Shown here in pieces: positions 1-5,714 of a DNA stretch of 35,355 bases. The DNA lies in NCBI GenBank assembly GCA_964481655.1, contig CAYZVO010000080.1:1-35355 (forward strand), written 5' to 3'. Source of the DNA: CALDOK01 sp964481655. GTDB taxonomy: Bacteria; Myxococcota_A; UBA796; JAFGLY01. How positions within the stretch are numbered: the first letter of the stretch is position 1; each line of letters opens with the position of its first letter. The position numbers were made by a program, and so were the translations under genes. Below the pieces are notes generated by a model. It saw only the letters and a program-made list of their open reading frames with translations, was not told the origin of the DNA and searched no databases.

Positions 1-54
1 GCACCCCGACCGGTTTTGAAGACCGGGGCCGGCACCAGCACGACAACGCCCGCC
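1..54 (-). tRNA. selC: Partial tRNA-Sec (UCA anticodon), 5' part; 3' part lies left of the window
   Basis: Read on the minus strand from 54 to 1, the sequence folds as the 5' two thirds of a selenocysteine tRNA. There is an 8-nt acceptor strand GGCGGGCG (54-47) and a TT linker. A 6-bp D-stem follows (44-41 and 39-38 with 33-28, one bulged T at 40), closing a 4-nt TGGT D-loop. A 5-bp anticodon stem CCGGT/ACCGG closes the loop CTTCAAA, whose anticodon is TCA. The long D-stem with a 4-nt loop and the CTTCAAA loop are hallmarks of bacterial tRNA-Sec. The variable arm, T-arm and acceptor 3' strand are off the window, so the acceptor pairing cannot be checked. If correct, the organism should encode SelA/SelB and selenoproteins. 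The plus-strand reading (UGA-Ser) has no T-arm and was rejected. Confidence 0.65.
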
Positions 55-157
55 GTGGATGGCGTCTAACGCGGTGTTTCCGGGCGGTCGATGGGTGCAA
101 CGCCGATCTTGGTGGTCGAACGCTGGTTTTGGGGCGGTGAATCGCGGATTGTCCAGC

Positions 158-186
158 TTGACCGCGGGGGATGGCCAAGGTATGCT
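158..186 (+). promoter_or_regulatory. Sigma70-like promoter for the PilZ gene
   Basis: The -35 box TTGACC (158-163) and the -10 box TATGCT (181-186) are separated by exactly 17 bp. They lie 25 bp upstream of the ATG at 211, which leaves a short leader. This supports the 211 start over the upstream in-frame start at 91, which lies before the promoter. The rest of 55-210 shows no other feature. Confidence 0.55.
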
Positions 187-210
187 TCTCTTTGCACCAC
201 CGAGGCGTCC

Positions 211-1389
211 ATGGCCATTCGCGTCGACAATTCCATCTCGATCCGCAGCGAGTACGGGGTCACGCTGGGGCGCCTGCTCCAGGTCAGCGACAAACAATTG
301 CTGGTCGCGGCGGACACGAAGTTCCGACCCGGATCTCAGCTGGAGTTCCAGCTCGAGCTGCCAGCCTACGGGGCCACGGTGTACGGCCTGGCCCAGGTCA
401 CCCGAGTCACCGCCTACAACGACGCCCCCAACCGCTACCTGCTGGCCATCGCGCAGCTCTCCACCAAAGACCGCAACCTCTACCAGCAGTGGCTCTACGA
501 GCTCGCGCAGGTCGGCGGGGCGCCTTCACGCAGCTCCGCTGTGGTCTCATCCATCGTCTCCACCACCGGCGAGCGCCCTCCCCCGCCGTCCAAGCCCGCG
601 CCCGCTGCTCCGGCTGCTCGCAAGGGCCCTGATCTGCAGTGGTCTGCGGCATCGTCGGCCTCTCCGTCCGCCTCGGGCGCCCGCCACAGCGTGGGCCGAG
701 CGGCGGTTCGCGAGGCCCTGCGGGCGCGCTTCTCCGGCCGGGGGCGCACCACCCCGCCCAGCCCGGCGACGCCCGCCGAGCCCAGCAATGAACCGGTCGG
801 CCGCTATGGGATGGATGCCTCCACCTTGAGCCAGGCCCGGGGCGCGGCCAAGCCCGGCACGCCTGAACGCCACAAACGTCCAGCCCGCTCCCCTGCGGCC
901 GAGGCCGAGTTCAGCTCCAAGATTCACAAGGCCCGCGGGCTCCGCAGCCGCACCGCCGGTGGCGGTGACATCACCATCACCCACTCCCCCGAAGCCGAGC
1001 AGCAGTTCAGCTCACGCCAGCAGCCGGTGCCGTCCTCTGCGCTCGCGCCCTCGGCCACCTCGAGCAAGGGCCCGGCCCCCAAGCGGGTGGAGATCCACAT
1101 CGCCCTCGACCGACGCCCGCCCCTGGTGTCGCTGCGCTATCGCGATCTCGCCCGCTACCTCGCCGACTACACCGACTACCTGTCCAAGAACGCCGCCTTC
1201 GTGCGCTGGACCGGCACCAAGCCCGGCCACAAGGCCGAGGTCGCCGTCGAGCTCATGCTCCCCAGCAGCGCCCGCATCGCATGCGAAGGCCAGGTGGTCG
1301 CCATCATGCCGTCGGGCTTCGGCCTGTCCCTGAAGCTCACCGACGCCGACCGCGAGCAGCTGACCCAGGAAGCGCGGCTGGACCCCTAG
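211..1389 (+). CDS. Protein with two PilZ-like domains joined by a Pro/Ala/Ser-rich linker
   Basis: This is a 392-residue cytoplasmic protein without a signal peptide. Residues about 1-100 and about 285-392 each read as a PilZ-like beta-barrel; the second resembles the PilZ subfamily common in myxobacteria. They flank about 180 residues of low-complexity Pro/Ala/Ser/Arg linker. PilZ domains are c-di-GMP receptors, but the canonical RxxxR and (D/N)xSxxG motifs are not clear in either copy: the C-terminal one has YLSKNAAF where LSxGGxF is expected. Nucleotide binding is therefore uncertain, and a protein-interaction role is possible. I chose ATG 211 because a good promoter ends just upstream and the conserved part begins there; an open frame extends back to 91. 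The next gene starts 9 bp after the stop, so they may be co-transcribed. A diguanylate cyclase (11929-12936) is encoded elsewhere in the window. Confidence 0.75.
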   Translation: MAIRVDNSISIRSEYGVTLGRLLQVSDKQLLVAADTKFRPGSQLEFQLELPAYGATVYGLAQVTRVTAYNDAPNRYLLAIAQLSTKDRNLYQQWLYELAQVGGAPSRSSAVVSSIVSTTGERPPPPSKPAPAAPAARKGPDLQWSAASSASPSASGARHSVGRAAVREALRARFSGRGRTTPPSPATPAEPSNEPVGRYGMDASTLSQARGAAKPGTPERHKRPARSPAAEAEFSSKIHKARGLRSRTAGGGDITITHSPEAEQQFSSRQQPVPSSALAPSATSSKGPAPKRVEIHIALDRRPPLVSLRYRDLARYLADYTDYLSKNAAFVRWTGTKPGHKAEVAVELMLPSSARIACEGQVVAIMPSGFGLSLKLTDADREQLTQEARLDP

Positions 1390-1398
1390 CCCGGCACC

Positions 1399-2424
1399 AT
1401 GCCAGCGCTGCTGCCCCTCCTGCTGTCCGCCGCGGCCCTCGCCTGGCCCGGTGACGAGGCGTGGGAACCGCTGATGATGCGCGTGGGCAGCTGCGACAAG
1501 GACCCCGCCTACGCCTGGGATGCAGTTGGGGACGACGCCGCCGAGCAGCCCCACCTCGACATCGTCGGCGAAGAATGCGGCGAGACCCGGGCCGCGTCCT
1601 GGGCCTACGATTCCGACACCGTCTACCTGCGCATGCGCCTGGCGGAGAGCCCCCTCGACGGCGGGCAGCTACGGGACGGCGCCTGGGGCGCGCTGCTCGA
1701 TCTGGGCAGCTACAGCGGCCGTGACGACGCCGCGCTGATCCTCGACGGCAGCGCCGACGCCTTGCAGCTGTGGTTCAACAGCGATCCCACCACCGGCTGG
1801 GACGACACCAGCGAGCTGCTGCTGTGGCAGCTGCACGACCCCCTCGCCGAGGGCGCGTTGCGGGTGGTGGATGCCGGGAGCAGCGTGGGCGGCGGCAGCG
1901 ACGTGTTCCTCGATCTGTCACTGTCCAACGACCTGCTCATGAACCAGCTGGGCCTGCTGCACGACAGCACCATCGGCCTGTTCGTCGCCACGGGCCTTGG
2001 CGGCGAGGCCCGGCTGGACAACGACCTGATGGGCTGCGACGGCTCCGCCGAGGACTGCAGCCCCCTGGTCCACCGCGTCGAGCCGGTGGCCATCACCGAC
2101 GACATCGACAACGACGGCCTCTCGAACGCCCAGGAAGCCAAGCTCGGCACCATGGAGTTCGACGCCGACAGCGACGACGACGGCCTGCTCGACGGCGAGG
2201 AGGTCGCGGCCGGGACCAACCCCCTGCTCTGCGACAGCGACGAAGATGGCCTGATCGACGGCATGGAGGCTGGCGTCGCCACCCAGCACGCCGACACCCA
2301 GGAGCCCGGGGGGGGGGGGGCCCCCCCCCCCCCCCGCCCCCCCCCCCCCCCCCCCGCCTCCCCGTACCCCCCCACGTTTCCTGCGGTCGCCGACTGCGTG
2401 GGGGAGGGCCTGCTGGACGGCTAA
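1399..2424 (+). CDS. N-terminal part of TSP3/MYXO-CTERM/OmpA polyprotein 1 (signal peptide, N-domain, first TSP3 repeats)
   Basis: The first 15 or so residues are a signal peptide with probable cleavage after ALA, leaving a mature N-terminus that begins Trp-Pro. The same cut site occurs in the paralog at 5435. Residues about 17-230 form an extracytoplasmic domain with alternating strands and several Cys; it vaguely resembles CBM9/DOMON-like beta sandwiches, but I do not recognise it firmly. From about residue 235 come TSP3-type calcium-binding repeats (DxDxDG with GxNP). The frame then enters homopolymers (13 G, 15 C, 19 C at 2308-2355) that give poly-Gly/Pro, and ends at tandem stops TAA TAA (2422-2427). 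The same frame reopens at once with more TSP3 sequence (2449 onward). This is therefore most likely one gene, 1399-5349, broken by low-quality sequence rather than a true stop. Confidence 0.8.
   Translation: MPALLPLLLSAAALAWPGDEAWEPLMMRVGSCDKDPAYAWDAVGDDAAEQPHLDIVGEECGETRAASWAYDSDTVYLRMRLAESPLDGGQLRDGAWGALLDLGSYSGRDDAALILDGSADALQLWFNSDPTTGWDDTSELLLWQLHDPLAEGALRVVDAGSSVGGGSDVFLDLSLSNDLLMNQLGLLHDSTIGLFVATGLGGEARLDNDLMGCDGSAEDCSPLVHRVEPVAITDDIDNDGLSNAQEAKLGTMEFDADSDDDGLLDGEEVAAGTNPLLCDSDEDGLIDGMEAGVATQHADTQEPGGGGAPPPPRPPPPPPASPYPPTFPAVADCVGEGLLDG
2308..2374. other. Homopolymer tract, probable assembly error inside polyprotein 1
   Basis: There are runs of 13 G (2308-2320), 15 C (2321-2335) and 19 C (2337-2355), then more C-rich sequence, followed 50 bp later by TAATAA. 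The encoded Gly/Pro stretch interrupts an otherwise regular acidic TSP3 repeat series, and the reading frame is the same on both sides. Long G/C homopolymers of this kind are typical of two-colour sequencing artefacts or unresolved low-coverage joins. Confidence 0.7.
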
Positions 2425-2448
2425 TAAGACGCCGACGCCGACGGCGCC

Positions 2449-5349
2449 GTGGGCGAGTGGGAGCTGGACCCCAACGATCCCCACGACGCCATCGACGCCG
2501 ACGGTGACGACATCCCCGACGCCCTCGAGGACCGCTGCGGCGGCGATGACAGCGATGACCGGGACGGCGACGGCATCGACGACGACGACGAGGGGCTGGT
2601 CCACAGCGACAGCGACGGCGACCCCGACTTCTGCGATCTCGACAGCGACGCCTACGGCTGGCCCGACGCCGACGAGGGCGACGACGACGCCGACGACGAC
2701 GGCACCCCCGACTTCCAGGACGCCGACTCCGACGACGACGGCATCTCCGACGCGCAAGAGACCGACGCCGACCACGACTGCGACGGCTTGGCCGAGCGCG
2801 TCGACCCCTGGCACCAGGACGGCCCCTGCGGCGACCCCGACGGCGACGGCTGGATCAACGGCAAGGAAGCCGAGTGCGGCACCGACCCCCTCGACGCGAC
2901 CTCCTTCCCCGACGATCTCGACGACTGCTTCGGCACCGACAGCGGCGATCCCGAGCAGCAGGCCCCACCCCCCAGCTTCACCGACGGCCACTTCGGTGGC
3001 GGCTGCCACGCTGCGCCAGCGGCCGGGGCGTGGCTGCTGGGGCTCGCGGCGCTGCTGGCGCTGCCCCGTCGCAGACGCGCGGCGCCGTGGGTGCTCCTGT
3101 TGGCCGCCGCCGCCACTCCCCGCGCCCTGCAGGCCCAGGACCTGGACATCCAGGGCTTCCTTCCCGCTCCCGATCAGGGCGTCTTCATCGGGCTCGAGGA
3201 CGCCGTGCACACCCCCGAGGGCCTGGGCGTCGCCGCGGGCTTCGGCTACGCACAGTCCCCCTTTGTCTACCACTACGACGATCCCGACCGCTCCCCCGAG
3301 CAGGTCGTCGCGAGCCTGGGCACCATCGACCTGCAGCCCTGGTGGCGCATCGGACCGGCGCGGGTCGGCCTCCACGCCCCCCTGCCCATCGTGGCGAGCG
3401 GCAGCGGGGTGGATGGCGCCCACTGGATCGGGGACCTCGCGCTCGATGCCAAGCTGCTGCTGTTGGACCGGATGAAGCACCCGGTCGGGCTGGCCCTGCG
3501 GGCCCGCGCCACCGCGCCCACGGGCAACCCCGAGGCCTGGGTCGGGATGGGCACCCCCACCTGGGCCGCGGAGCTCGACCTGGCCGCAGGTGAGCGCGTC
3601 GTGGTCGCGGCGAACGCCGGCGTGGTCACGGGCAACGGCACCCTGCTGGACGATCTCGTCATCGGCCCCCGCCTCCGCTGGGGCGCCGGCCTGCGCGCCC
3701 CCCTGACCGACCCCCTCACCATGGTCCTCGAGCTGCGCGGGGCCCACATGCTGCAGTCCATGGACGCCGTCGGCGCCCACCCCATGGAGGCCTTGCTGGG
3801 GATCCGCTCCCGGCCCGTGGGCCACTGGGTCGGGTCCATCGCCCTGGGCAGCGGTCTGTCCAAGGGCGTCGGCGCCCCCGGTCTGCGCCTGGTCACCGGC
3901 CTGGCCTTCGTGCCTCGCGCCCCCGACGCCCCGCCAGGGCTCTTCGTCGACGGCGACCGCGACGGCCTGGTGGACGAGCACGACGCCTGCCCGGACCAGG
4001 CCGAGGACTTCGACGGCCGCAGCGACCGCGACGGCTGCCCCGACGCCGGCATGGCCCCGGTCCGGGTCCAGCTGCAGGACGCCCACGGCCAGCCCCTTCC
4101 CGGCGGCAGCGTGGCGCTGCTGAGCGGCGACCGACGCGAGGACAGCTGGCGCATCACCGACGGCGAGCTGGTGCGGGCCCTGCCCGCCGGTGTCCAGCGG
4201 CTGGAGATCAGCGCCCTGGGCTACCAGGACCTGCGCTTCGAGCTCGAGCTCGCCGAGGGCCGCGCCCACAGCGTGGTGGCCCGCCCCCCGGAGCGCAGCG
4301 GCGGCGGCCGGGTGCGCGTTGACGACAACGGCGGCGGCGACCCCGACGGCGACGGGCTGCGGGGCGACCGGGACGCCTGCCCGGATCAGCCCGAGGACCC
4401 CAACGAGATCGACGACGAGGACGGCTGCCCCGACGGCTACCTGACCACCACCCGCTTCGCCTTGACAGACGCGGCCGGAGCCGCGCTGCCCACCGCCCAG
4501 CTCATGCTGGTCTCCGGGCCCCTGACCGGGGCGTGGACCGCGCCCGATGGCGCGCTGGAGCGCAGCCTGGTGCCCGGCTCCTACCTGCTGGTGGCCCGCG
4601 CGGAGGGCTACCTGGCCCTCGAGCACAGCCTCGAGGTCCCCGAGGCCGCAGAGCACAGCGTCGAGCTGACCATGGAGCCCGCCGCGGCCCTGGCCCGGCT
4701 GGAGCTCCAGGTCCAGGACGCCAGCGGCGCCCCCATCCCCGCCCGCGCCTGGGCCCAGGGCCCCCTCGAGCTGCTGCGGAGCACCGACGACGACGGCTTC
4801 CTGCCCCTGGCCCTGCCCGCTGGCGCCTACCAGCTGCACATCTCGAGCCCCGGCTTCCGGGCCCACCACGGCGGCGTCGAGCTCGAGCCCGACACCACCA
4901 CCCCCCTGCTGCTGGTCCTCGACCCCCTGCTGGCCGCCGCGGGCGACGACGGCGTGCCGCGCCTGCGGCCCCGCACCATCGCCTTCGAGGGCCGGGAGCT
5001 GGGCCCTGATCAGGAGCTGGCCCTGCAGGCCCTGGCCGACAGCCTGCGCGCCCACCCCGAGCTGCTCCTGGTCACCGTCGCTGGCTGGGTCACCCCCCAG
5101 GACCACCCGGCGGGCGCGACCGCCCGTTCCCTCGCCCAGGCCACCGCCGCCAGGGACTGGCTGGTCGAGCACGAAGGCATCGACGCCGCGCGCCTGATCG
5201 CCGTCGGCCTGGGCGCCCTCGAGCCCGCCGAAGGCGAGGACCGCCCCCCCCGGGGCGTCGAGCTGTCGCCGGCGCTGATCGCCCAGGAGACCGGGGCATC
5301 GATGCGGGTGGACAGACCCCTGGGCCTGGGTGCGCATCCTGGTCTATGA
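2449..5349 (+). CDS. C-terminal part of polyprotein 1: TSP3 stalk, internal MYXO-CTERM, second signal helix, beta-barrel, Ig-like/TSP3 repeats, OmpA-like end
   Basis: This continues the 1399 frame; GTG 2449 is only the first possible restart codon after the double stop. Residues are counted from 2449. Residues 1-160 are TSP3 calcium-binding repeats. At 183-186 is GGGC, followed by a hydrophobic segment (191-206) and four Arg (207-210), a textbook MYXO-CTERM signal. It is not C-terminal: a second hydrophobic helix (213-222) ending LQAQ leads to about 260 residues resembling the myxobacterial outer-membrane beta-barrel that precedes OmpA domains. Two TSP3 segments with CPD motifs alternate with three carboxypeptidase-regulatory-like beta sandwiches. 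The last 130 residues are a degenerate OmpA C-terminal (peptidoglycan-binding) domain. Inferred products are a surface-anchored TSP3 stalk and a separate outer-membrane OmpA protein released by internal processing. The domain order is shared with the paralog ending at 8225. Confidence 0.8.
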   Translation: MGEWELDPNDPHDAIDADGDDIPDALEDRCGGDDSDDRDGDGIDDDDEGLVHSDSDGDPDFCDLDSDAYGWPDADEGDDDADDDGTPDFQDADSDDDGISDAQETDADHDCDGLAERVDPWHQDGPCGDPDGDGWINGKEAECGTDPLDATSFPDDLDDCFGTDSGDPEQQAPPPSFTDGHFGGGCHAAPAAGAWLLGLAALLALPRRRRAAPWVLLLAAAATPRALQAQDLDIQGFLPAPDQGVFIGLEDAVHTPEGLGVAAGFGYAQSPFVYHYDDPDRSPEQVVASLGTIDLQPWWRIGPARVGLHAPLPIVASGSGVDGAHWIGDLALDAKLLLLDRMKHPVGLALRARATAPTGNPEAWVGMGTPTWAAELDLAAGERVVVAANAGVVTGNGTLLDDLVIGPRLRWGAGLRAPLTDPLTMVLELRGAHMLQSMDAVGAHPMEALLGIRSRPVGHWVGSIALGSGLSKGVGAPGLRLVTGLAFVPRAPDAPPGLFVDGDRDGLVDEHDACPDQAEDFDGRSDRDGCPDAGMAPVRVQLQDAHGQPLPGGSVALLSGDRREDSWRITDGELVRALPAGVQRLEISALGYQDLRFELELAEGRAHSVVARPPERSGGGRVRVDDNGGGDPDGDGLRGDRDACPDQPEDPNEIDDEDGCPDGYLTTTRFALTDAAGAALPTAQLMLVSGPLTGAWTAPDGALERSLVPGSYLLVARAEGYLALEHSLEVPEAAEHSVELTMEPAAALARLELQVQDASGAPIPARAWAQGPLELLRSTDDDGFLPLALPAGAYQLHISSPGFRAHHGGVELEPDTTTPLLLVLDPLLAAAGDDGVPRLRPRTIAFEGRELGPDQELALQALADSLRAHPELLLVTVAGWVTPQDHPAGATARSLAQATAARDWLVEHEGIDAARLIAVGLGALEPAEGEDRPPRGVELSPALIAQETGASMRVDRPLGLGAHPGL

Positions 5350-5377
5350 TGGCGTGAGCACCACCCGCCGCAATGTG

Positions 5378-5406
5378 TTCACGCGGGGTCTGGGACGTGG
5401 TATACC
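5378..5406 (+). promoter_or_regulatory. Sigma70-like promoter for polyprotein 2
   Basis: The -35-like TTCACG (5378-5383) and -10-like TATACC (5401-5406) are separated by 17 bp, 28 bp upstream of the ATG at 5435. A GAGG Shine-Dalgarno lies 5 bases before that ATG. The two paralogs can therefore be transcribed independently although only 85 bp apart. Confidence 0.45.
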
Positions 5407-5434
5407 CATGTCAAGACTCCGTCATGAGGCCATC

Positions 5435-5613
5435 ATGCTCCGCACCCTCGTCTCCGCCTCCCTGCTCCTGCTTCCCAGCGTGGTCCTGGCCTGGCCGGCC
5501 ACGAGTGAGTGGGACCCCCTGACCATCGGGACGGACATCACGGACGACGCCGAAGACCAAGCGTCTTCGGCGGGGGAGAATGCTTGGGACATCGTTGGGA
5601 ATGCGTCGAATCC
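5435..5613 (+). CDS. N-terminal fragment of polyprotein 2 (paralog of the 1399 gene), cut by assembly gap
   Basis: ATG 5435 is preceded by GAGG and starts a signal peptide of about 18 residues that ends VLA before a Trp-Pro mature start. This is the same cut-site layout as the 1399 gene. The following AWDIVGN-type sequence matches AWDAVGD of the paralog, so the two N-terminal domains are homologous. The frame runs into 100 N. The downstream coding part (5715-8225) is in a different frame relative to this one. That is expected because a 100-N gap is a placeholder of unknown true size, not evidence of a frameshift. An in-frame ATG at 5411 and others further upstream lack the spacing and the signal-peptide start. 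Confidence 0.8.
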
Positions 5614-5713
5614 NNNNNNNNNNNNNNNNNNNNNNNNNNNNNNNNNNNNNNNNNNNNNNNNNNNNNNNNNNNNNNNNNNNNNNNNNNNNNNNNNNNNNNN
5701 NNNNNNNNNNNNN
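5614..5713. other. 100-N scaffold gap inside polyprotein 2
   Basis: There are exactly 100 N, a conventional placeholder. Comparison with the paralog, which has about 200 residues between the shared N-terminal motif and its first TSP3 repeat, suggests that several hundred bases are missing. Confidence 0.95.
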
Positions 5714-5714
5714 C

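Noticed and set aside
1..54. Plus-strand tRNA-Ser (UGA) reading of the same hairpin
   Set aside because: No T-arm or acceptor follows on the plus strand, whereas the minus-strand fold gives a full tRNA-Sec D-arm.
2449..2451. GTG as the true start of a separate gene
   Set aside because: It follows a double stop in the middle of a continuous TSP3 repeat series, has no Shine-Dalgarno and no signal peptide. It is more likely a continuation of the 1399 frame.
1918..5337. Very long antisense open frames over the TSP3/OmpA genes and elsewhere
   Set aside because: They follow from the GC-biased codons of the real genes. The translations are low-complexity Gly/Ala/Val or Arg/Pro with no domains.
5411..5434. 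ATG 5411 as the start of polyprotein 2
   Set aside because: It adds eight charged residues before the hydrophobic signal core, while 5435 has GAGG spacing and matches the paralog's short signal peptide.
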